Of a stretch of 64,000 nt of DNA, positions 33,929-41,219 are shown piece by piece. The notes under the pieces were generated by a model. It was not told the origin of the DNA. It worked only from the letters and a program-made list of their open reading frames with translations, and ran no database searches. How positions within the stretch are numbered: position 1 is the stretch's first letter; every line of letters begins with the position of its first letter. The DNA comes from Pseudomonadota bacterium. GTDB taxonomy: Bacteria > Pseudomonadota > Gammaproteobacteria > Steroidobacterales > Steroidobacteraceae. Made by a program: the position numbers and the translations under genes. The DNA lies in contig JAEWBG010000059.1 of NCBI GenBank assembly GCA_023391335.1, positions 1 to 64,000 of the forward strand, read 5' to 3'.

Positions 33929-34498
33929 ATGGGCAGTTTCTCGACGAACGAATTTAAGTCTGGCCTCAAGATCATGTTGGAGAACGATCCTTACTCGATC
34001 GTCGAGAACGAGATGGTCAAACCCGGCAAGGGCCAGGCCTTCAACCGCGTCAAAGTGCGTAACCTCAAGACGGGGCGCGTCATCGAGCGAACGTTCAAGT
34101 CGGGCGACACGGTCGAGTCTGCCGATGTGGTCGAGACTGAGATGCAGTATCTCTACACTGACGGCGAGTTCTGGCACTTCATGGTTCCGGATACCTTCGA
34201 GCAATACACCGCGGGCAAAGAAGCGCTAGGCGAAGGATCGATTTGGCTGAAGGACGGCATGAGCTGCACCGTCATGTTGTGGAATGGCGTGCCTTTGAAC
34301 GTGACGCCTCCGGCTCACGTCGAGTTGAAGGTGATCGAGACCGACCCCGGCCTCCGCGGCGATACGGCAACGGGTGGTGCAAAGCCAGCGAAGCTTGAAA
34401 CCGGCGCGACGGTCCGCGTGCCGCTGTTCATCAATGAAGGCGAGTTCATCCGCGTGGATACTCGTACTGGCGAGTACATCGCTCGTGCGAAGGGCTGA
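33929..34498 (+). CDS. efp: Elongation factor P
   Basis: Relieves ribosome stalling at polyproline stretches. 189 residues, three beta-barrel domains. Lys34 in VKPGKGQAF is the lysylation site served by EpmA and EpmB. The C-terminal motif is GEFIRVDTRTGEYIARAKG. The ATG at 33929 (MGSFSTNEFKSG) is the family start; an in-frame extension overlaps epmB and was rejected. epmB is divergent and epmA lies downstream on the opposite strand. Confidence 0.98.
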   Translation: MGSFSTNEFKSGLKIMLENDPYSIVENEMVKPGKGQAFNRVKVRNLKTGRVIERTFKSGDTVESADVVETEMQYLYTDGEFWHFMVPDTFEQYTAGKEALGEGSIWLKDGMSCTVMLWNGVPLNVTPPAHVELKVIETDPGLRGDTATGGAKPAKLETGATVRVPLFINEGEFIRVDTRTGEYIARAKG

Positions 34499-34499
34499 G

Positions 34500-34534
34500 A
34501 GCTAGTGACTCGCGGATAGCGGATAGCGGATAGA
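34500..34534. repeat. Family A repeat arm (left orientation)
   Basis: AGCTAGTGACTC followed by three GCGGATA units, one base after the efp stop. It is followed by another small tandem (GGGATCGTGGATCG). No mirror arm is seen before the msrC 3' end. Confidence 0.75.
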
Positions 34535-34645
34535 AGAAAAAAGCGTGGGTCGGGGATCGTGGATCGCCGAACCCTGCCGCACACGGATGTGCTAATGCCG
34601 CGGGAGGCAGGACGCTGAGAGCGGCCGAACCCGGATGTGACCTGC

Positions 34646-35134
34646 TTATCTCTCGAGCTGACGCAGCAAGATCTCGACAAACGCCTCCAGCCCCCTCCGA
34701 TCCTCTTCATCGAAGCGATTCTTCATCGGGCTATCGATATCCAGCACGCCGAGTAGTTGATCGTTCTTGATCATCGGCACCACGATTTCTGAGTTGGACG
34801 CCGAGTCGCACGCGATGTGTCCTGGAAATTGATTGACGTCCCGCACGACGATGCTTTCTCTGCGTTGAGCCGCTGTTCCACAAACTCCGCGGCCGAGTGC
34901 TATGCGGACGCATGCCGGCTTGCCTTGGAATGGTCCGACGACGAGTTCGTTTTCGCGCAGCAGATAGAAGCCTGACCAATTCACGTTCTCGAGGGAATGA
35001 AAGAGCAGGGCGGAGGTGTTTGCCAAATTGGCAATCCAGTCCGATTCGCCCGCGATCAACGCCTGCAGTTCGCCGCAGAGCGCAGCATAGAACTGCGGTT
35101 TCGGCAAAGATCGATCGATGCTGCTTTCGTGCAT
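34646..35134 (-). CDS. msrC: Free methionine-(R)-sulfoxide reductase (GAF domain)
   Basis: 162-residue single GAF domain of the fRMsr (YebR) type, reducing free methionine-R-sulfoxide. The conserved cysteines are present: Cys75 in GKPACVRI, Cys85 in GRGVCGTAA and Cys109 in HIACDSASNSEIVVP. It is cytosolic. The start is 1 bp after the epmA stop, so it is likely translated from the SCO1-psd-epmA-msrC transcript. Repair of oxidised methionine fits with its neighbours only loosely. Confidence 0.92.
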   Translation of the reverse strand: MHESSIDRSLPKPQFYAALCGELQALIAGESDWIANLANTSALLFHSLENVNWSGFYLLRENELVVGPFQGKPACVRIALGRGVCGTAAQRRESIVVRDVNQFPGHIACDSASNSEIVVPMIKNDQLLGVLDIDSPMKNRFDEEDRRGLEAFVEILLRQLER

Positions 35135-35135
35135 G

Positions 35136-36089
35136 TCAGGCTCGCTCGAACGGAAAGGTCAGTACATCGTGAATGTGTTTCGCGTCCACCGCGCACATCA
35201 CCAAACGATCGAAGCCCAGCGCGACTCCCGAGCACTCCGGTAAGCCATGCTCAAGTGCCGATAGAAAGCGTTCATCGATTGGCATCTGCGGCAAGCCGCG
35301 TTTGCGGCGCTGCTCGAGATCCGCTTCGAATCGCGCGCGCTGCTCTGAAGCATTCGCGAGTTCATGAAATCCGTTCGCCAGTTCGACACCATCTAGATAC
35401 GCCTCGAATCGTGACGCCACCGGTCCGCGAATCCGAGCGAGGGCTGCCTGTGAGGCGGGATAGTCATAGATAAATGTGAGTCGGCCGTGCCCAAGATGCG
35501 GCCCGACGAGCGTGCTCATGATCAAGTCCAAGCATGCGTCGCGATCGGTGTGCAGATCGCGCGGCACATCGATGTTCGCGCTCTCGAGCCGAGCAACGAG
35601 CACCGCAACGGGATCCTCGAGCGCATCGACTCCGGCGTGCAACTGAACTGCGTCTCTATACGTCACGCGCTCTGCCCGATCGAATTGTTTGGCGGCCGGC
35701 AGAGCGGCGTTGATTAACCGCTCGACATCGGACATCAGCGAGTGATGATCCATGCCGATGCGATACCACTCGATCAAGGTGAACTCTGGGTTGTGCCAGC
35801 GCCCGACTTCGCCATCGCGATATACGCGACCGATTTGCCAGAGATCGCCACAGCCGGCTGCGAGCAATCGCTTCATTGCATATTCCGGAGAGGTAATCAG
35901 ATAGCGCCGATCATTGTTCGCACGTGCTTCCACGCTCGCGAGGTGCACATCGGTCACTGCGGTGGCGCTCAAGGTTGGCGTTTCAACCTCCAACGCACGC
36001 GTGGCAGCGAAGTAGTCGCGAATGGAGCGGAGCATCTTCGCGCGCACTTCGAGCGTCGCGATTGATGCGGTAGGCCTCCAATCGTTCAT
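35136..36089 (-). CDS. epmA: EF-P--(R)-beta-lysine ligase EpmA
   Basis: Truncated class II lysyl-tRNA-synthetase paralogue (PoxA/GenX) that attaches (R)-beta-lysine to EF-P Lys34. 317 residues with catalytic core only and no anticodon-binding domain. Motif 2 is around FTLIEWYRIGMDH and motif 3 is SGVALGFDRLVM. Its start overlaps the psd stop by 4 bp. Together with efp and epmB it completes the modification pathway; the hydroxylase EpmC is not in the window. Confidence 0.96.
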   Translation of the reverse strand: MNDWRPTASIATLEVRAKMLRSIRDYFAATRALEVETPTLSATAVTDVHLASVEARANNDRRYLITSPEYAMKRLLAAGCGDLWQIGRVYRDGEVGRWHNPEFTLIEWYRIGMDHHSLMSDVERLINAALPAAKQFDRAERVTYRDAVQLHAGVDALEDPVAVLVARLESANIDVPRDLHTDRDACLDLIMSTLVGPHLGHGRLTFIYDYPASQAALARIRGPVASRFEAYLDGVELANGFHELANASEQRARFEADLEQRRKRGLPQMPIDERFLSALEHGLPECSGVALGFDRLVMCAVDAKHIHDVLTFPFERA

Positions 36090-36964
36090 GAGCGCACGAG
36101 GCCGATGGCGCTTCCAAGCTGGATAGTCGCGTCTGGGAACAATGTGGAGTTCCAGTCCGCGCGCCCTTTTTCGAACAGTAGGATGACGGTCGAGCCCATG
36201 TTGAAGCGGCCGAGCTCTGCGCCTTTCTCAAATCGCTGGCCGATTCCCTCGTCGATTCGAACCGGCCGTTTTCCACGGCGCGGAGGTGGATTCACTTCTC
36301 CGCAATGAACGGTTTCGATGCTGCCGACGAACAGCGCCCCGATGAGGATGACCGTCATGCGGCCTGCGATGGTGTCGAACTCGCAGATCAATCGCTCGTT
36401 GCGCGCGAAGACGCGCGGCACGGCTCGTGCGGTCGCAGCGTTCACGCTGAACAACTCACCTGGAATGTAGATGGTGTCGCGCGCAACGCCCGCAAGCGGC
36501 ATGTGAATGCGATGGTAGTTGTAAGGCGCCAAGTAGATGCAGGCGAACGTGCCGTTGCGATACGAGCTCGCGCGTTGTGCATCTCCAAGCAGGTCCTCGA
36601 GCGAGTAGTAATGCCCCTTGGCTTGAATGAGCAAATTGTCGCGCAACGGTCCACATTGACTCAGCGTGCCATCCACGGGGCATGCAATGCTGTTGGCCGC
36701 ACTGTCAATCGGTCGCGCATCCGCCTTCAGCGCACGCGTAAAGAAGGCGTTAAAACTGGGATACGCGAATGGGTTCGGCTCCACTGCCTCTTGCATCGTC
36801 ACGCGGTAACCGCGCAAAAAGATCTTCAATATCGCATTACGAACCCATATGGTTTCGCTACGCGTGATGGCATAGATGAATCGCGAAAGAAGATGTTTGG
36901 GCAGCAGGTACTGCAGAATCGCAAACAAGCGATCGGAGAGAGTGGCGGCCGGTGCTTCGGTCAT
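36086..36964 (-). CDS. psd: Phosphatidylserine decarboxylase proenzyme
   Basis: Pyruvoyl enzyme making phosphatidylethanolamine at the inner membrane. 292 residues. Autocleavage occurs at the Gly-Ser of FNMGSTVILLFEKG near 260, generating the pyruvoyl group. YPSFNAFFTRALK and APYNYHRIHMP are further family blocks. It overlaps the SCO1 gene upstream and epmA downstream, each by 4 bp (ATGA), so it is translationally coupled on both sides. Confidence 0.97.
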   Translation of the reverse strand: MTEAPAATLSDRLFAILQYLLPKHLLSRFIYAITRSETIWVRNAILKIFLRGYRVTMQEAVEPNPFAYPSFNAFFTRALKADARPIDSAANSIACPVDGTLSQCGPLRDNLLIQAKGHYYSLEDLLGDAQRASSYRNGTFACIYLAPYNYHRIHMPLAGVARDTIYIPGELFSVNAATARAVPRVFARNERLICEFDTIAGRMTVILIGALFVGSIETVHCGEVNPPPRRGKRPVRIDEGIGQRFEKGAELGRFNMGSTVILLFEKGRADWNSTLFPDATIQLGSAIGLVRS

Positions 36965-37602
36965 GAGTGTGGTGCGGAGATCAGACGGCGATAATCGGCA
37001 GCGATCAGCTTAGCTTGCAGCGGCGGGGAAAACAGCGCATGCCAGTTGCCATTGGGATCGATAACGAAGACAGCGCCCGAATGATCCACGGTGTAGGTGC
37101 CGTCGGCGGCTTTATTGATTGCGACAGGGACGCCCATTGACGTCGTGAATGCTTGGATCTGCTGCGGTGCTGCCGTGATACCGGTGAATTGAGGATCGAA
37201 GAACCGTACGTAGCTTGCGATCCGTTCCGGTGTGTCGCGCTCAGGATCCACTGAGACGAACACAACTTGCGGCTGCTGCTCTTGTGGCAGATCGGCGAGC
37301 TGCTTCTTCGTCTGTGCCAACAAAGCCAACGTTGTCGGACACACGTCCGGGCAATTGGTGAATCCGAAGAACATGAAGGTCCAGTGACCTTTGAGCCGAT
37401 CCACATTGAATGGACGCTGCGCCTGATCGACGAACTGCATTGCGGGTAATGGACGCGGCGGGCTAATGGCCGTGCCTGACGTAAGCTCTACCGGGCTGTC
37501 GTTCTTCTGCCTTAGGAGCCAATGAGCCGAGAGTGCGCCGACGACAATCGATAGAATGCCGATGCCGATCGCCAGTGCGATGGTTTGAGTGCGAGTAGCC
37601 AT
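36961..37602 (-). CDS. SCO1/SenC family copper-binding protein
   Basis: Thioredoxin-fold copper chaperone linked to cytochrome c oxidase CuA assembly. 213 residues with a single N-terminal membrane anchor (about 8-26), placing the domain in the periplasm. The copper ligands are Cys84-x3-Cys88 (CPDVC) and His174 (TVDHSGAV). It is first gene of a run with psd, epmA and msrC. Divergent prmB starts only 37 bp away. No oxidase genes are nearby. Confidence 0.93.
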   Translation of the reverse strand: MATRTQTIALAIGIGILSIVVGALSAHWLLRQKNDSPVELTSGTAISPPRPLPAMQFVDQAQRPFNVDRLKGHWTFMFFGFTNCPDVCPTTLALLAQTKKQLADLPQEQQPQVVFVSVDPERDTPERIASYVRFFDPQFTGITAAPQQIQAFTTSMGVPVAINKAADGTYTVDHSGAVFVIDPNGNWHALFSPPLQAKLIAADYRRLISAPHS

Positions 37603-37639
37603 GATGTCGATGAATTATCGCAGATAGCAGCGCCGTCCG

Positions 37640-38536
37640 ATGAGTAATCCGTTGCCCACAAAAACTGTCCGACAGTGGATTGAATTCGGCGCTGCCAAGT
37701 TCGATGAGGCGGGGCTATGGTTCGGCCACGGATCCGACAACGCATTCGACGACGCCGCAGAACTCGTGTTCTTCGCTGCCGGATTGCGCCACGAAGAAGC
37801 GGACTCTGTGTACAACCAGCCGGTCGCGAGCGGCCAAGCAGCTCGCATCAACGAACTCTTCGATCGACGCGTTCGCGAGCGCGTGCCCGCCGCTTACCTC
37901 ACGCAGCGGATGTGGTTCGCGGGCCATGAGTTCTATGTCGATGAACGCGTGTTGGTTCCAAGATCTCCGATTGCGGAATTGATTGAGGCGCGATTCGAGC
38001 CTTGGATCGCGAGCGCGCGCATCCATCGACTGTTGGATATCGGTACCGGCTCTGGGTGCATCGCAATTGCGGCGGCTTTGGCGCTGCCCGACGCCCGAGT
38101 GGATGCGAGCGATATTTCCGCCGATGCGCTCGAGGTCACGAAGATGAATATTGCGCGCTACGGACTCGAAGGGCGCGTGAGTGCCATTCAGTCCGATGTG
38201 TTCGATGGGCTTGGGTCAGCTCGCTACGACGTCATCGTCTCCAACCCTCCCTACGTGGGTGATGACGAGATGGCTTCCCTTCCGCACGAATACACGCGTG
38301 AGCCGCGCTTGGCGTTGCATTCCGGGGTCGATGGTTTGGATATCACACGTCGAATCCTGCAGGGCGCTCGCGAACATCTGACTGCCGGTGGAATCTTGAT
38401 CGTCGAAGTCGGCAACTCTGAAGTCGCCTTGGAAGAAGCGTATCCCGAGGTGCCCTTTACCTGGCTCGAGTTCGAACGCGGCGGCGGCGGAGTGTTCGTG
38501 CTGATGGCGGACCAGCTGGAAGCTAGTGACTGGTGA
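37640..38536 (+). CDS. prmB: Ribosomal protein L3 N5-glutamine methyltransferase
   Basis: SAM-dependent methylase of L3. 298 residues with SAM motif LLDIGTGSGCIAIAA and catalytic Asn202-Pro-Pro-Tyr205. VLVPRSPIAELIE marks PrmB, whereas PrmC has a PRPDTE-type sequence. It is followed by aroC as in many gammaproteobacteria. The last codons and the stop fall inside a family A repeat arm starting at 38521, so the C-terminal residues Ala-Ser-Asp-Trp are repeat-derived. Confidence 0.95.
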   Translation: MSNPLPTKTVRQWIEFGAAKFDEAGLWFGHGSDNAFDDAAELVFFAAGLRHEEADSVYNQPVASGQAARINELFDRRVRERVPAAYLTQRMWFAGHEFYVDERVLVPRSPIAELIEARFEPWIASARIHRLLDIGTGSGCIAIAAALALPDARVDASDISADALEVTKMNIARYGLEGRVSAIQSDVFDGLGSARYDVIVSNPPYVGDDEMASLPHEYTREPRLALHSGVDGLDITRRILQGAREHLTAGGILIVEVGNSEVALEEAYPEVPFTWLEFERGGGGVFVLMADQLEASDW

Positions 38537-38738
38537 CTAGTGACTAGCGGATAGGAAGCCGATCCGGAGGGTAGATGGGATGATTCCTCGTAATCTCAGA
38601 TTGGAAATCGAGTTACTGATGGCATGAGCTCGCCATTGATAGCCCCTCCGAGTTCACCCTGCAGCTGCGGATAGCGGCTAGAATGCCGCGCATCTTGGAT
38701 CTCCTAGTCACTATCCGCTAGTCACTAGTCACTTCTCA
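38521..38738. repeat. Mirror cassette, family A, containing the aroC promoter candidate
   Basis: The left arm AGCTAGTGACTGGTGACTAG plus TGACTAGCGGATAGG (38521-38556) contains the prmB stop codon. The right arm CTCCTAGTCACTATCCGC plus TAGTCACTAGTCAC (38701-38738) ends 5 bp before the aroC ATG. The unique centre includes TAGAAT at 38679. Confidence 0.88.
38679..38684 (+). promoter_or_regulatory. Putative -10 box for aroC
   Basis: TAGAAT followed by GCCGCGC, 59 bp before the ATG and inside the mirror cassette, so the right arm would be in the 5' leader. Confidence 0.4.
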
Positions 38739-38743
38739 TACCC

Positions 38744-39844
38744 ATGTCCGGCAACACCTTCGGCACCTTATTCACAGTGACAACCTTCGGCGAGAGCCAC
38801 GGGCCAGCGCTCGGGTGCATCGTCGATGGATGTCCTCCTGGGATGGAGCTGTCGGAAGCAGATATCCAACCGGATCTGGAGCGGCGTCGCACCGGTACCT
38901 CGCGTCACACGAGTCAGCGTAAAGAGCCGGACCAAGTCAAAATTCTTTCCGGTGTGTTCGAGGGCAGGACGACGGGAACGCCGATCGGCTTGTTGATCGA
39001 GAACGAAGACCAGCGTTCGCGCGACTACGAAAAGATCAAGGATCGGTTTCGCCCCGGGCACGCCGATTACACGTATCAGCAGAAATATGGCTTTCGCGAC
39101 TATCGCGGCGGTGGGCGTTCGTCGGCGCGCGAAACCGCGATGCGAGTGGCCGCGGGCGCGATTGCACGCAAGTATCTGCGCGAACGGTTGGGCGTTTCGA
39201 TCTTCGGTTATCTCGCACAGCTGGGTCCGCTGCGTCTAGATCCGATCGACTTGACCGCCGTGTACGACAATCCCTTCTTCAGCCCGGATCCGTCGCGCAA
39301 CGAAGAACTTGAAAACTACATGATCAACCTGCGTCGCGAGGGGGATTCCGTCGGCGCACGCGTCAATGTGGTCGCCACTGGAGTACCGCCTGGACTGGGT
39401 GAGCCGGTGTTCGATCGTCTCGATGCCGACATCGCGTACGCGATGATGAGCATCAATGCAGTGAAGGGCGTAGAGATTGGGGCGGGGTTTGCCTCAGTCG
39501 AACAAAAAGGCAGCCAGCACCGCGATGAGCTCACGCCGACGGGATTCAAAACTAACAACGCGGGCGGCGTGCTAGGCGGCATTAGCTCGGGACAGGACAT
39601 CCTCGTCAGCATTGCGCTCAAGCCCACCTCGAGCATCATCATCCCGGGCCAGAGCATCGATCTGGACGGCAATTCGGTCGAGGTCGTTACGACAGGGCGT
39701 CACGATCCTTGTGTGGGACTGAGAGCAACGCCGATTGCTGAAGCGATGCTGGCGCTGGTGTTGATGGATCACTATCTGCGGCACCGCGCGCAGAACGCCG
39801 ATGTGAAGAGCGTCACGCCGGTGATTCCCGCACAGACTAAATAA
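38744..39844 (+). CDS. aroC: Chorismate synthase
   Basis: Reduced-FMN-dependent final step of the shikimate pathway. 366 residues starting MSGNTFGTLFTVTTFGESHG. Family signatures are FRPGHADYTYQQKYG, DYRGGGRSSARETA and GVLGGISSGQDI. The FMN need ties it to the rib genes. The start is preceded by a repeat arm and no Shine-Dalgarno sequence. Confidence 0.98.
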   Translation: MSGNTFGTLFTVTTFGESHGPALGCIVDGCPPGMELSEADIQPDLERRRTGTSRHTSQRKEPDQVKILSGVFEGRTTGTPIGLLIENEDQRSRDYEKIKDRFRPGHADYTYQQKYGFRDYRGGGRSSARETAMRVAAGAIARKYLRERLGVSIFGYLAQLGPLRLDPIDLTAVYDNPFFSPDPSRNEELENYMINLRREGDSVGARVNVVATGVPPGLGEPVFDRLDADIAYAMMSINAVKGVEIGAGFASVEQKGSQHRDELTPTGFKTNNAGGVLGGISSGQDILVSIALKPTSSIIIPGQSIDLDGNSVEVVTTGRHDPCVGLRATPIAEAMLALVLMDHYLRHRAQNADVKSVTPVIPAQTK

Positions 39845-40058
39845 GCACTTCGAGTGTGATCCAGCGCGTGTTTTCGCGCGCAAAAGTTATCTTATGTGCA
39901 GTGTTTATTGTAGTGTTCGGCATCTCTTGCGCCGGGCGCTCTAACGAGTCCCAGTAGGTGCAGAGCGCGGCCGCGGCGATGGCGATCTCACGCGGCGCTT
40001 AGACGGGTCATTAACCCGCATGTGATCAAGCGATCGGTTTTGCTGTGTTGAGGCACTG
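39845..40058. other. 214-bp gap before asd
   Basis: More AT-rich than its surroundings (about 39880-39930). A small GCGCG/CGCGC stem with a TGTTTT loop is at 39864-39879, without a following T-run. No repeat-family arm is present. It probably holds the asd promoter, but I cannot place the boxes. Confidence 0.4.
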
Positions 40059-41081
40059 ATGAGCAAAGGTTGGAATGTGGCCGTGGTCGGTGCGACCGGG
40101 CTAGTGGGCGGCACGATGCTGTCCATTCTCGAGCAACGCAATTTCCCGGTGAATGAAATCTTCCCGCTGGCGAGTTCGCGCTCGGTGGGCAAGACGATTC
40201 GTTTTCGCGGGCGCGATGTGCCGGTGCAGGACCTCGAGACCTTCGATTTCTCTCGCACCCAAATAGGTTTGTTTTCAGCGGGTGCCTCCGTTTCGAAAGT
40301 CCATGCAGTGCGTGCCGGTCAAGCGGGGTGCGTGGTGGTCGATAACACCTCGCAGTTCCGCTATCAGGACGACGTGCCGCTGGTCGTGACCGAAGTCAAT
40401 CCGCATGCAATCGCCGGCTACAAGAAGCACAACATCATCGCGAATCCGAATTGTTCGACGATGCAGATGCTCGTGGCATTGAAGCCGCTGCACGATGCGG
40501 CCGGTATTCAGCGCATCAACGTGTGCACATATCAGTCCGTGTCCGGCGGTGGGCAGAAGGCGATGAATGAACTGACCGAGCAGGTGCAAGCACTTGCGAA
40601 CGGCGGTTCGGTGTCTCCGAAGGTGATTGCGAAGCAGATCGCGTACAACGCGGTGCCGCAAATCGACGTGTTCCTCGACAACGGCTACACCAAAGAAGAG
40701 ATGAAGATGTTCTGGGAAACGCAAAAGATCCTGGAAGACACATCCATCAAGGTGAATGCGACGGCGGTGCGAGTGCCGGTCTATGTCGGTCACTCGGAGG
40801 CTGTGAATATTGAGACGCGTCGCAAGCTGACGGAAGGACAGGCGCGTGAGCTCTTGGCGAAGATGCCCGGCGTCGTCGTGATCGACGAGAGAAAGCCGGG
40901 TGGTTACCCAACGGCAGTGACGGAAGCGGCAGGGACTGATCCGGTGTACGTCGGGCGAATCAGGGAAGACCTGAGCCACGAGCACGGTCTGAATTTGTGG
41001 ATCGTGTCCGATAACGTTCGCAAAGGAGCTGCGCTAAATAGCGTACAGATCGCTGAGATTTTGGTGAAAGATTATTTGTAA
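40059..41081 (+). CDS. asd: Aspartate-semialdehyde dehydrogenase
   Basis: NADPH-dependent reduction of aspartyl phosphate, for lysine/DAP, threonine and methionine synthesis. 340 residues. The NADP motif VVGATGLVGGTM is at 9-20, catalytic Cys132 is in NPNCSTMQM, and QSVSGGGQKAMNEL follows. It leads the conserved asd-fimV-truA block. Confidence 0.97.
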   Translation: MSKGWNVAVVGATGLVGGTMLSILEQRNFPVNEIFPLASSRSVGKTIRFRGRDVPVQDLETFDFSRTQIGLFSAGASVSKVHAVRAGQAGCVVVDNTSQFRYQDDVPLVVTEVNPHAIAGYKKHNIIANPNCSTMQMLVALKPLHDAAGIQRINVCTYQSVSGGGQKAMNELTEQVQALANGGSVSPKVIAKQIAYNAVPQIDVFLDNGYTKEEMKMFWETQKILEDTSIKVNATAVRVPVYVGHSEAVNIETRRKLTEGQARELLAKMPGVVVIDERKPGGYPTAVTEAAGTDPVYVGRIREDLSHEHGLNLWIVSDNVRKGAALNSVQIAEILVKDYL

Positions 41082-41219
41082 GCTATAGTTGCGCGCGCAA
41101 AGTCAAGAAGCACATGAGCTTTGACTACAGCTCGCGCCTAAGCAAAACGACCCCTAAAAAGGCCCTTGAAGGTCCGGAAATTATCTAGGGACGCTTCGGG
41201 ACATGTATCGGGAGAGCTG

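Noticed and set aside
32815..36089. epmA as lysyl-tRNA synthetase and epmB as catabolic lysine aminomutase
   Set aside because: EpmA lacks the anticodon domain and both genes surround efp, which fits EF-P modification.
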